Source: a virus. Taken from it: DNA of 26,337 nt. A program made the position numbers and the translations under genes. Within the stretch, counting starts at the first letter, position 1. Each line of letters starts with the position of its first letter. The stretch spans positions 1 to 26,337 of IMG/VR virus record IMGVR_UViG_3300042445_000437; one strand, written 5' to 3'. The notes under the pieces were generated by a model that saw only the letters and a list, made by a program, of their open reading frames with translations, had not been told where the DNA came from and ran no database searches. Below, one piece after another: positions 13,755 to 21,706 of the stretch.

Positions 13755-14588
13755 ATGGATTATTACTCTACACTAGGTTTAAAACGAGGTGCATCAGACG
13801 CCGATATTAAAAAAGCATATCGCAGCATGGCTATGAAGCACCATCCCGACCGCGGCGGTGATGAAAAGAAATTCAAAGAAGTATCACAGGCCTATGAATA
13901 TCTAAGCGATCCTCAGAAAAAACAAATCATAGACCTTGGCGGGGATCCCAATTCGCAACAGAGACAGGGTGGTGGTTTTAATCAAGGCCCGTTTGAATTC
14001 CATTTCAATACAGGAAACTTTGGAGACATATTTGAAAATTTTGGGTTTGGGCAGCGGCCTATGCGCAAGAATAAAAGTCTCAATATCAAAGTGCAAATTA
14101 CATTAGAAGATGTATTGAAAGGCAAAGATATAAATGCAGAAATAGGCATACCTGGCTCCCGTAATAAAATCATCAATATAAAAATCCCAGCAGGAATAGA
14201 ACACGGACAACAGATAAGATACGAAGGCATGGGAGATATGTCTATTCCGGATCTTAGAGCAGGCGATCTAATAGTTAATGTATTTGTTGAAAAACATCCA
14301 ACCTTTTTCAGAGAAGGTAGCTCATTGATCTGCGAGCATGAACTTTCAATATGGGATGCTGTATTAGGAAAAGATCTAGAAATTAAAACACTGGACAGCA
14401 AAACATTAACTATATCAGTGCCAGCAGGCACCCAACCAGAAACGATTCTTAGTTGCCGTAATGAAGGTCTTCCCGATATGCGGACTAAGAGTCGAGGTAA
14501 TTTATTAATTAAATTTAAAATAGCTGTTCCTAAAAATCTAAGCGCGGAACAGATACAAAAAATAAGAGAAATAAAAAATGGATTTTAA
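13755..14588 (+). CDS. dnaJ: DnaJ/CbpA-type J-domain co-chaperone without zinc finger
   Basis: A 277-residue Hsp40. The J domain (1-60) has the canonical start DYYSTLGL and HPD at 30-32, needed to stimulate the DnaK ATPase. A short Gly/Phe-rich linker (about 66-100, FNQGPFEFHFNTGNFGDIF) leads to two C-terminal beta-sandwich substrate-binding domains (IKIPAGIEHGQQIRYEGMG; then VPAGTQPETILSCRNEGLP). There are no CxxCxGxG repeats, so it is the CbpA-like type. There is no Shine-Dalgarno, and the -10 box is six bases upstream, indicating leaderless translation. It overlaps the peptide deformylase start by 11 bases. It would redirect host DnaK to phage needs. Confidence 0.9.
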   Translation: MDYYSTLGLKRGASDADIKKAYRSMAMKHHPDRGGDEKKFKEVSQAYEYLSDPQKKQIIDLGGDPNSQQRQGGGFNQGPFEFHFNTGNFGDIFENFGFGQRPMRKNKSLNIKVQITLEDVLKGKDINAEIGIPGSRNKIINIKIPAGIEHGQQIRYEGMGDMSIPDLRAGDLIVNVFVEKHPTFFREGSSLICEHELSIWDAVLGKDLEIKTLDSKTLTISVPAGTQPETILSCRNEGLPDMRTKSRGNLLIKFKIAVPKNLSAEQIQKIREIKNGF

Positions 14589-15075
14589 ATTAGGAGCTCA
14601 CGGAAGTCTTATACAGCCCAGCAGTGCATGGGACTTTGCCACTGACGGTGATGCCAAACAATTAGAAAATGATATGATAGAATTTATGGTAGCAGCCGGC
14701 GGTATTGGATTAGCTGCTAATCAGATAGGATTAACCAAGCGTGTGTTTGTTATGGGCAGAAATGATATCAAAGATTTTCCTAAACCGTTCGCTGTGTTCA
14801 ATCCTGTAATCAAAGAAGCCAGTAGCGAATTGATCATTGATCAAGAAGGGTGTCTTAGCTATCCTGGATTATTTTTAACAGTTAAAAGGCCTAAATGGAT
14901 CGTTGCTGAGTATCAGGATAGCGATGGTAATCTCAATGAGATTAAGATCGACGGGTATCTCAGTAAATGTTTTCAACACGAATATGATCACCTAGATGGT
15001 ATTTGTTTTGTTGACAGGGTGTCTAGTATGAAGCTACAATTAGCAATGAAGAAACTAAGGAAAAAAAATAAATGA
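14578..15075 (+). CDS. def: Peptide deformylase
   Basis: A 165-residue metallo-hydrolase with all three family motifs: GIGLAANQ (42-49), EGCLS (90-94, metal ligand C92) and HEYDH (134-138; metal ligands H134 and H138, catalytic E135). It removes the formyl group from nascent protein N-termini. The 12-residue N-terminal sequence is close to host-type length, and the C-terminus is short and basic. Peptide deformylases are known in several marine T4-like phages, where they may maintain deformylation of abundant phage-directed products. The gene overlaps dnaJ by 11 bases and clpA by 4, so the three are translated as a unit. Confidence 0.93.
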   Translation: MDFKLGAHGSLIQPSSAWDFATDGDAKQLENDMIEFMVAAGGIGLAANQIGLTKRVFVMGRNDIKDFPKPFAVFNPVIKEASSELIIDQEGCLSYPGLFLTVKRPKWIVAEYQDSDGNLNEIKIDGYLSKCFQHEYDHLDGICFVDRVSSMKLQLAMKKLRKKNK

Positions 15076-17411
15076 TAGAACCTAGTCAGAATCTACAATT
15101 GATTTTTGAGAAATCTGTAGAAATAGCATCTAAATTAAACCATGAATACATAACTATAGAACACATAGTATTTGGTATCATGTGTGATGCAGAGTCATAT
15201 ACTCAAATAGAAGGGTTCGGAGCCGATGCTAATTTTATCAAAACCAACTTAGATCATTATCTAAAAAATAATCTTAATGATATTAAAAGTGCTGATCCTA
15301 AGACCAAACCTAAAAAAACAAACAGTGTAGAGCGTGTATTGAATAGATGCTTTACACAGGTGTTGTTCAGCGGCCGGCAACGTATGGAAGTCGCTGATGT
15401 CATTATAAGTGTGCTGGCTGAAAAGAACAGCTTCGGTTTCTACTTCCTAACCAAAGGTGGAGTCACTAAAGAAAAATTCATCAAGTATTTTCAAGAAAAC
15501 ATTACCATCGAAGATGATGTAGAGGAAGAACGTAGACCAGTGACAGTTTCTCAAATGGACAAAATATTAAATCAGTTCTGTACAAATCTTAGCTTAAAGG
15601 CCAAGCAACGACAGATAGATCCTGTAATTGGTAGAGAGGACGAATTAGAAAAGATACAGTTGGTATTAGCACGTAGAAATAAGTGCAACGTACTAATGGT
15701 CGGAGAGCCGGGCGTGGGTAAGACTGCTATTGCAGAAGGTCTAGCACGTAAGATTTTTGAAAAGAAAGTTCCTAAGTTTATACAGGATCATCAGGTGTAC
15801 ACTTTAGATATCAGTGCCTTGCTTGCTGGTTCAAAGTATCGTGGAGATTTTGAAGAACGCATCAAAGCAGTATTAACTGCATTAGAAAAGAAAGGCAAGA
15901 TTATCCTGTTCATCGACGAAGCACACATGATGCAAGGTGCAGGTGCTGCTAATCAAAGCAGCAATGATATGGCCAATATGTTAAAGCCAGTGTTGACTAA
16001 GGGTGTTATTAAGTTAATCGCATCGACAACTTGGGAAGAGTATCGTAAACACTTTGAAAAGGATCGTGCGTTGATGCGTAGATTCCAACGAATCACAATC
16101 GACGAACCTACTCCGGAGATGTCTGTTAAGATTCTCAAAGGCGTTCGTAAGTATTACGAAAAACATCATAATGTTAAAATTTCCGACGCAGCCATCGAAC
16201 AAGCAGTTAAACTGTCGGTGAAGTACATGAGTGATAAAAAACTTCCGGACAAGGCTATTGATATTATTGATTGTGCTGCTGCGAGATATAAAATCAAGGA
16301 CGATCCAACGACCGAAGGTATAGAACAGATCGTCGACATCGAGCAGATAACCTATGAGTTAAGCAAGATGATTAATATGCCATTAGAAACTGTTGCTCAG
16401 AAAGAAAGTAAAAATCTTTCAGATCTCGAAGGGGGTATGAAAGCAGCAGTGTACGGTCAGGACGGTGCTGTTGATGTATTGCTTGACAAAATATTTGTGT
16501 CTCAGGCAGGCATGAAATCTCCCAACAAACCAATTGGCAGTTTCTTATTCTTAGGACCTACTGGTTGTGGAAAAACTGAAACTGCTAGACAACTATCAGA
16601 TAAGATGGGTATGCCATTAGTTAGATTTGATATGAGCGAATATCAGGAAAAGCACAGTGTTGCTCGATTAATCGGTGCTCCTCCGGGCTATGTTGGCTAC
16701 GAAGATAACGCAGGTCAGCTGATTACCAAGCTACAAGAAACTCCTAATTGTGTATTGTTGTTAGATGAGATTGAAAAAGCTCATCAAGACGTATCTAATA
16801 TCTTATTGCAATTTATGGATAACGGATTTGTTACTGGTTCAAATGGAAAACAGGCCGATGGCAGGAACTGTATTCTTGTTATGACCAGCAATCTGGGAGC
16901 CAGAGACAACGAAAACAACACAATTGGTTTTGGTGATCTAGACAAAGACGGAGAAGATGACAAAGCCATTAAAAAGTTCTTTGCTCCTGAGTTCCGCAAT
17001 CGACTAGACGCAGTAATTAAGTTCAGCAAACTAAGCCAAGAAACAGTTATACAAATTGTTAAGAAATTTATCAGTGAGTTAAACACGCAACTCAAGGACA
17101 AAGGCATTGACATTGTCTTAGACAAACAAGCAGTAGTGTGGTTAGCAGAAAGAGGATACGACAAGAAAATGGGTGCTAGGCCGTTGGCTAGGATCATCGA
17201 CAATAAAATCAAGTCTCCCCTCAGTCGTCGAGTATTGTTTGGCGATCTAGTCGACGGCGGACGTGTAACTATAACTATCGAAAACGATGAACTAGCATTT
17301 AGCGTGGAAGATATTCCAAAGCCATTAACTAAAGATGAGAAAAAAGCTCTCAAAGCTCAAAAAATGTTAGAACTATCTAAAAATGAAATCACAGAAAACC
17401 AAGAAGACTAG
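15072..17411 (+). CDS. clpA: ClpA-type AAA+ unfoldase
   Basis: A 779-residue protein of full ClpA length. The N-terminal Clp-N-like helical domain (about 1-145) is divergent. The first AAA+ ring has Walker A GEPGVGKT (211-218, K217) and Walker B LFIDEAH (279-285). The second has Walker A GPTGCGKT (495-502, K501), Walker B VLLLDEIEKAH and sensor R in APEFRNRLDAVIKF. There is no ClpB-type middle coiled coil. An I-G-F tripeptide at 618-620 sits where ClpA carries its IGL ClpP-docking loop, so docking to host ClpP is likely. No clpP or clpS is nearby. It would unfold selected proteins for degradation or disassemble complexes. Confidence 0.92.
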   Translation: MIEPSQNLQLIFEKSVEIASKLNHEYITIEHIVFGIMCDAESYTQIEGFGADANFIKTNLDHYLKNNLNDIKSADPKTKPKKTNSVERVLNRCFTQVLFSGRQRMEVADVIISVLAEKNSFGFYFLTKGGVTKEKFIKYFQENITIEDDVEEERRPVTVSQMDKILNQFCTNLSLKAKQRQIDPVIGREDELEKIQLVLARRNKCNVLMVGEPGVGKTAIAEGLARKIFEKKVPKFIQDHQVYTLDISALLAGSKYRGDFEERIKAVLTALEKKGKIILFIDEAHMMQGAGAANQSSNDMANMLKPVLTKGVIKLIASTTWEEYRKHFEKDRALMRRFQRITIDEPTPEMSVKILKGVRKYYEKHHNVKISDAAIEQAVKLSVKYMSDKKLPDKAIDIIDCAAARYKIKDDPTTEGIEQIVDIEQITYELSKMINMPLETVAQKESKNLSDLEGGMKAAVYGQDGAVDVLLDKIFVSQAGMKSPNKPIGSFLFLGPTGCGKTETARQLSDKMGMPLVRFDMSEYQEKHSVARLIGAPPGYVGYEDNAGQLITKLQETPNCVLLLDEIEKAHQDVSNILLQFMDNGFVTGSNGKQADGRNCILVMTSNLGARDNENNTIGFGDLDKDGEDDKAIKKFFAPEFRNRLDAVIKFSKLSQETVIQIVKKFISELNTQLKDKGIDIVLDKQAVVWLAERGYDKKMGARPLARIIDNKIKSPLSRRVLFGDLVDGGRVTITIENDELAFSVEDIPKPLTKDEKKALKAQKMLELSKNEITENQED

Positions 17412-18063
17412 TCGAAAGTTTTACAATAAGTGGTTATATAAGGTCTCTATAAAGGTCAATGGAGCACCTGTATTTCGCTTAGGAGATATGGATACGGTCA
17501 TTGATTTTTGTAATAATGCCGATAATGATGCTCGACCCTATAGTCTAAGTCATAAAGTTCGAGATCATAAAGAACAGATCGTTGACATGGCGTCTTTTCT
17601 TAAACCCTATGATCCTAGCATATGGTCTAAGAGAGTAGAATCGAATATCGTGGACATATACACCAACGATCGACAGTTCTACGAAGACATAACCGATAGA
17701 TTTTTAGAAACAGTTGTTCATAGATTTGAACCAGATCCACAAACAGAGGATTTGTTAAAAGATGGAACTCACTATATCGTTTCTAAAAAGCTGCCGCATG
17801 ATAGATATCAATTTAGAGTATATCTGCTACCGCATAATATGTCGGGTGATCGTGATGGAAAACAACAATATCTCAATTGGATCAAGAAGCAAAATGAAAA
17901 AATAACCCTAACTCCGGCTGTAGAGAGCTGGTTTATTAAAACTGATTGGAATTGGGACCGTAGATATGTGCTAGTAGAGGACGAAGCTACACTAATCATG
18001 CTGAAACTTAGGAATAGTGAGGTTGTGGGCAGGATTTACAATTACGTAGTATCCGATAAATAA
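17383..18063 (+). CDS. Hypothetical protein downstream of clpA
   Basis: A 226-residue protein overlapping the end of clpA by 29 bases. The N-terminus is strongly basic (KKTSRKFYNKWLYKV), followed by FRLGDMDTVIDFCNN, a DIYTNDRQFYEDITDRFLE segment and SWFIKTDWNWDRRYVLVEDEATLIML. Aromatic and charged residues are frequent and no membrane segment is seen. No Shine-Dalgarno is evident, so translation may depend on coupling to clpA. I do not recognise a family. Its place at the end of the dnaJ-def-clpA unit makes an adaptor or substrate-linked role worth considering, but this is speculation. Confidence 0.6.
   Translation: MKSQKTKKTSRKFYNKWLYKVSIKVNGAPVFRLGDMDTVIDFCNNADNDARPYSLSHKVRDHKEQIVDMASFLKPYDPSIWSKRVESNIVDIYTNDRQFYEDITDRFLETVVHRFEPDPQTEDLLKDGTHYIVSKKLPHDRYQFRVYLLPHNMSGDRDGKQQYLNWIKKQNEKITLTPAVESWFIKTDWNWDRRYVLVEDEATLIMLKLRNSEVVGRIYNYVVSDK
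18055..18062 (+). promoter_or_regulatory. GATAAATA octamer over the upstream stop codon (ambiguous)
   Basis: GATAAATA covers the D-K-stop end of the preceding gene, only four bases before the ATG at 18067. As a late promoter it would start transcription on or just after that ATG, which is awkward. It may be a coding coincidence, but it lies exactly where early-type genes give way to virion-type genes. Confidence 0.3.
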
Positions 18064-18066
18064 GAG

Positions 18067-18420
18067 ATGTCCATAGAAAGCATAACACTATTAGAAAACA
18101 CCTTTACAGAATCTGCGAATTCTGATTTTTCCTACGGAGAAAAAAAGAAAGGTGCTGGGTATCATAAAAACTCCGATGGCATTCATACTGTTGTCTATCA
18201 ATTCAACAATTTTATCGGAACTGTTAAGATACAAGGCACCTTAGCTTTGTATCCCGGAGAAGCCGATTGGGTCGACGTTGACGGTACTACTATTGGTGTT
18301 TTAGATAGTTCTGCGTTAAACAACGACGAAACTAGAACATTCACAGGAAAATTTGTGTGGATTCGTGCTGCATACACTCTACAAAACGGTACTATAACCG
18401 AAATCCGTTATAATCACTAA
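18067..18420 (+). CDS. Probable virion structural protein
   Basis: A 117-residue beta-rich protein. The segments GTVKIQGTLALYPGEADWVDV and TRTFTGKFVWIRAAYTLQNG, ending EIRYNH, resemble C-terminal modules of particle proteins in marine T4-like phages. No enzyme motif or signal peptide is seen. The upstream AAGAG provides a modest ribosome binding site, and the start (MSIESITLL) is the only reasonable one. It is the first gene of the structural cluster that runs to 25011. Confidence 0.6.
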   Translation: MSIESITLLENTFTESANSDFSYGEKKKGAGYHKNSDGIHTVVYQFNNFIGTVKIQGTLALYPGEADWVDVDGTTIGVLDSSALNNDETRTFTGKFVWIRAAYTLQNGTITEIRYNH

Positions 18421-18432
18421 GCCTGTCTGAAC

Positions 18433-18440
18433 GATAAATA
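18433..18440 (+). promoter_or_regulatory. Late-promoter-like box GATAAATA
   Basis: GATAAATA lies in the 44-base gap between two virion-type genes, 24 bases before the ATG at 18465, and shares the longer context ACGATAAATA with the copy at 10216. The expected start site is about 18446-18448, giving a leader of roughly 18 bases with CGGA as the only ribosome-binding candidate. Confidence 0.6.
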
Positions 18441-18465
18441 TAGTATGACCTTACGGAACATACTA
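18441..18465. repeat. Inverted repeat between late-type promoter and start codon
   Basis: TAGTATG (18441-18447) and CATACTA (18459-18465) are perfect inverted copies separated by 11 bases. The right arm ends on the A of the ATG at 18465. If transcription starts near 18447, only the right arm is in the mRNA, which would favour a DNA-level operator over an RNA hairpin. Confidence 0.6.
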
Positions 18466-19535
18466 TGAGAGACCTAATATCTAAACTAGACGCTATCGTT
18501 AGCGAAACTGCATTAAATCCCGGCGATCCTGCGGGCGATTACGAAGCAAAAAAGAAAGCCCTGGCTGACCTAGAGGCAGATCCTAATTCAGACGGCGAAA
18601 TCAAAGATGCTATTATTCAACGAAAGGCTGACCTAGACAAAGAAGCTAAATCCAAAGGCGTATTTGAAATAGGTGATTCATTCGGTATCAGCTTTTCTCA
18701 AGATCACGAGATTACTACAGAAATCACTGATGTGCTAGAAGACGGTATTGTTATTGATCTAGACGATGCTGCTTTAGAAATGTTAAGTGCCCAGGGAATA
18801 ATGTTTCTCGAAGGAGAAGTTGTTCGTGAAGATAAACAGAAAGGCGTCGATGGCAAGGCCTGCTGGAAAGGCTACAAGCGCATGGGCACCAAACAAAAAG
18901 GTGGCAAGACTGTAGACAACTGCGTTAAAATGGAAGATCATTCAGAAGATCCGGAAGATCCAGAGAACTACGGCGAGTACGACAACGAAGGCGATATGGC
19001 CAAAGACGATCTTCGTACTATCAACAGTGCTGCTCAAGAATTATACGACATATTAGATACTGACGACAATCTACCAGAATGGGTGCAGGCAAAAATCACC
19101 AAGGCTGTAGACTATATCGACACAGCTCGTGATTATATGAAATCCAATAACTACGCCGAAGAGGGTAGTATACCGTTCGCAGGAAAAAAAGCTGGCCATA
19201 AAGAAGGTCCTGCTGGACAATGGCGCAATGACGGCACCAGCAAAAATCGACCTGCGCGGCAAGGAGACTTAGTTGGCGGCGAGAGCATTGCTAACGAAGC
19301 AGAATATCAAGGCCGCAACGTCCCATTAGGTAAGAAGATGGCCGGCGATGTTAAGAAATCTAAAGTATATGTACGCAAGCCCAATGGTAATATTGTCAAG
19401 GTAAACTTTGGCGATAAGAAAATGCGTATCAAAAAATCCAATCCAGCACGTAGAAAATCATTCCGTGCTAGACATAATTGCAAAAATCCAGGACCGCGTT
19501 GGAAAGCGAGATACTGGTCTTGTAGGAGCTGGTAA
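18465..19535 (+). CDS. Virion-associated protein with Cys-containing and basic C-terminal modules
   Basis: A 356-residue protein. The N-terminus MRDLISKLDAIVSE resembles that of the 495-residue protein at 23524 (LISKLDS), and may be a packaging or prohead-core signal. About residues 124-152 contain GKACWKGYKRMGTKQKGG followed by a second Cys (NCVKM), a short module I recognise in aquatic T4-like virion proteins. An acidic region follows. The last 60 residues are strongly basic and conserved in type: VYVRKPNGNIVKVNFGD, then RRKSFRARHNCKNPGPRWKA. This C-terminal domain recurs in phage particle proteins. A DNA-contacting or capsid-internal role is inference. Confidence 0.7.
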   Translation: MRDLISKLDAIVSETALNPGDPAGDYEAKKKALADLEADPNSDGEIKDAIIQRKADLDKEAKSKGVFEIGDSFGISFSQDHEITTEITDVLEDGIVIDLDDAALEMLSAQGIMFLEGEVVREDKQKGVDGKACWKGYKRMGTKQKGGKTVDNCVKMEDHSEDPEDPENYGEYDNEGDMAKDDLRTINSAAQELYDILDTDDNLPEWVQAKITKAVDYIDTARDYMKSNNYAEEGSIPFAGKKAGHKEGPAGQWRNDGTSKNRPARQGDLVGGESIANEAEYQGRNVPLGKKMAGDVKKSKVYVRKPNGNIVKVNFGDKKMRIKKSNPARRKSFRARHNCKNPGPRWKARYWSCRSW

Positions 19536-19870
19536 TGTTATTAAGAGAAATGTTTAGTCCTATTGGGTCTCCTAAAGACGAGCCCGACATTGATTGGTTA
19601 GGCGATCTTAAGTTTTTTATCGACAATGATACAAAGACGTTAGATCGACATTTCTTTCCAGCCATCGATAGACATAAAGATCATGTAGGAAATCCCAATG
19701 CTTATAAAATTTACATACGACCTCTAGAAATGTGTAAAGAAGAATATTGTAAAAAATATGAAATATCAGATCCGGGTGAGAAGTTTCCTAAGGAAAAACT
19801 AATCGAGTTAGCTAAACAACTAGCTAACGAGCAAGAAAAACATATTAAACACGGCGACTATGAAGATTAA
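19535..19870 (+). CDS. Hypothetical protein of the virion-type cluster
   Basis: A 111-residue soluble protein sharing one base with the upstream stop (TAATG) and overlapping the next gene by 11 bases. The N-terminus MLLREMFSPIG is a loose relative of the M-K-x-x-E starts of its neighbours. Visible segments are DIDWLGDLKFFIDNDTKTLD, a conserved-looking AYKIYIRPLEMCKEEYCKKY with two cysteines spaced four apart, and a charged C-terminal helix. I do not recognise a family. Position suggests a particle-associated protein. Confidence 0.6.
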   Translation: MLLREMFSPIGSPKDEPDIDWLGDLKFFIDNDTKTLDRHFFPAIDRHKDHVGNPNAYKIYIRPLEMCKEEYCKKYEISDPGEKFPKEKLIELAKQLANEQEKHIKHGDYED

Positions 19871-21014
19871 AGAATTAGTTGAAGCCGAGACAGGTGGCAA
19901 ACATATTACTTTCTGTTTCGGAAGGATGAACCCTCCCACGATTGGACACGAACAAGTTTTTAAAACTATGGCCGATGTAGGCGGGGACTATAAAATTTTT
20001 GTAAGTCAAACCCAAGATAAAAAAGAAAATCCCCTAGACTACGCTACAAAGACCAAGTTCATCAAGTTAATACATCCCAAGTATGCTGATCATTTAGTCG
20101 TTGATCCGAGGCTTAACACAATTGGAAAAGTCTGCTCTTATTTGTATGACCTCGGATATAGAGATGCTACCTTTGTAGCAGGTAGTGATCGACTAGCTAG
20201 TTTTCAAAAATTAATCTCCGATTACAACGGAGTTGAGGGTAAAGGACACGGGTATTATAAGTTTGAAGTATTAGATTTTAAATCCAGCGGGGAAAGAGAA
20301 GATGGCGCCGAAGGTATTAAAGGCGTTAGTGCAAGCAAAGCCAGAGAAAAAGCAGTAGATGGAGATTTGCAAGGATTCGCTGAAAAGACTGGCGCCGGGC
20401 AATACGCTGAAGAACTCTACAACGCTGTTCGCGTCGGCATGGGAATCAAAGAAGATTTTAGTGAGGGGTGGAAGAGTAAAATGGCCGGGGCAGCATTAGC
20501 TGCTGCTAATCTTTTAGGAAGCCCTGCTCAAGCAGCAGAAGAACCTATTAAGCCTATTACTATCGCTTATGTTAAGATAGATGGTGAAATAAGAAAATAT
20601 AACTTAGGTGATCGCTTTGAAAATGCTAGAGAAGCAGAAAAGTTTATCAGCGGAGTGTTGGATAAACAGGGACTACAAGGTTATACATTAGATATCAAAC
20701 ACGGCTATCCTAAAAAGAAAGAAGAGGTCAAAGAAGCTCCGATCGAAATGGACCCTAGCGATCCGATGGATCCTATGATTCACAGTCATGATAAGGCCAA
20801 TCCTGCTAAATTAAAATACCGTATGCTACGTGCCGCTGGACAATTAAAAGATCTAGCCAGTCGAGCTGAGAATGCCAGCCCCGGCGAATGGCAGCTAATG
20901 GCACGACAGTTCGACGAACTGAAAATGAACATGGAACAGATACGTCATGCTCTCGAGGAACTAGGCAAAATCAAAAGCAAAGGCGGCATTAGATCAAGAG
21001 GAATTTCCTTATGA
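19860..21014 (+). CDS. Nucleotidyltransferase (NMNAT-like) fused to a virion-type C-terminal region
   Basis: A 384-residue protein. Residues 1-9 (MKIKELVEA) look like a T4 capsid-targeting sequence with a possible LVE/A cleavage site. The enzymatic domain (about 13-195) has FGRMNPPTIGH (20-30), the (H/T)xGH motif of nicotinamide-nucleotide and related adenylyltransferases, and GVSASKAREKA (155-165), matching the ISSTxxR motif. A hydrophobic, signal-peptide-like segment follows (about 208-227, MAGAALAAANLLGSPAQAA), then a small KIDGEIRKYNLGDRF domain. A helical C-terminus comes last (KLKYRMLRAAGQLKDLASRA, then MARQFDELKMNMEQIRHAL). It may make NAD or a related nucleotide adduct and may travel inside the capsid; the latter is inference. 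Confidence 0.75.
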   Translation: MKIKELVEAETGGKHITFCFGRMNPPTIGHEQVFKTMADVGGDYKIFVSQTQDKKENPLDYATKTKFIKLIHPKYADHLVVDPRLNTIGKVCSYLYDLGYRDATFVAGSDRLASFQKLISDYNGVEGKGHGYYKFEVLDFKSSGEREDGAEGIKGVSASKAREKAVDGDLQGFAEKTGAGQYAEELYNAVRVGMGIKEDFSEGWKSKMAGAALAAANLLGSPAQAAEEPIKPITIAYVKIDGEIRKYNLGDRFENAREAEKFISGVLDKQGLQGYTLDIKHGYPKKKEEVKEAPIEMDPSDPMDPMIHSHDKANPAKLKYRMLRAAGQLKDLASRAENASPGEWQLMARQFDELKMNMEQIRHALEELGKIKSKGGIRSRGISL

Positions 21015-21706
21015 AAGCCAAAGAATTTATACCAGCAAGTAAACCTAGAAACTTTGTAGCTAAGAATCAAAAAACTGCAGGTGCTGGCGCACACAAAGAT
21101 AAAAAGAAAGCTGAAAAACAAGGCGACTTTAAACACAAGCAAAAACAGTTTGAAGATGCTGAGCCCATGGATCGTGAATTTGCTCTGGTCAAAAAGCTAG
21201 GTAGACTAGGTGAACGCATTGTGCAAAATCCTAAACTTTGGGACCGATACGACGAAGCCATTAACAACGAGAATATTGATTGGATCATTGATTTGATCCA
21301 GGACGGAACTGGTGCCACAGTCAGCGAGGTAACGAAGCTGGCTGACTTGTTTGGTGAGATAGGTGGCGGCCTGGGACGACTTACAGATTTTGCTTGGGCT
21401 GTAAAAGAAGGCAAATGGGAAAAAGATTTCATGGACCCGTATAGGAAGCATAGAAGTAAAGATATGACCGAAAGAGTAAGAGATCCAGAGGATTGGGATG
21501 AAGGCAATACAGAACCCGGAAATAACTTTGCTGTTTACATCAACGGTAAGAAGTGGAAAGTATTTCCTGGGCCAGCAGGTGCGTATGCAGATAGTCCGGA
21601 AGAAAAAAGAGAATTTCAAAGATTAAAAGACATGGCCGCTAGAAAGTCAGCAGCCACTGGTAAGAAGTGGGAAATTTATATTACCGGCGAGCCAGCAACA
21701 AAATAA
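21011..21706 (+). CDS. Virion-type protein with conserved basic N-terminal motif
   Basis: A 231-residue protein overlapping the nucleotidyltransferase by 4 bases. MKAKEFIPASKPRNFVAKNQ is followed by a Lys-rich segment (KDKKKAEKQGDFKHKQ). I recognise the KPRNFVAKN-x-KT-x-GAGAHKDKKK block as recurrent in marine T4-like phage proteins. The first seven residues match the M-[KR]-[AI]-x-E-[FLI]-[VIL] start shared with three other genes here, but no E-x-cleavage site follows at once. The centre is helical and contains LGEIGGGLGRL-like glycines. The C-terminal AVYINGKKWKVFPGPAGAYA is probably beta. Function unknown. Confidence 0.65.
   Translation: MKAKEFIPASKPRNFVAKNQKTAGAGAHKDKKKAEKQGDFKHKQKQFEDAEPMDREFALVKKLGRLGERIVQNPKLWDRYDEAINNENIDWIIDLIQDGTGATVSEVTKLADLFGEIGGGLGRLTDFAWAVKEGKWEKDFMDPYRKHRSKDMTERVRDPEDWDEGNTEPGNNFAVYINGKKWKVFPGPAGAYADSPEEKREFQRLKDMAARKSAATGKKWEIYITGEPATK

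Noticed and set aside
16784-17353. 189-codon open frame on the minus strand inside clpA
   Set aside because: It lies opposite conserved AAA+ sequence and is Ser/Leu-rich without a ribosome binding site, so it is a shadow of clpA codon use.
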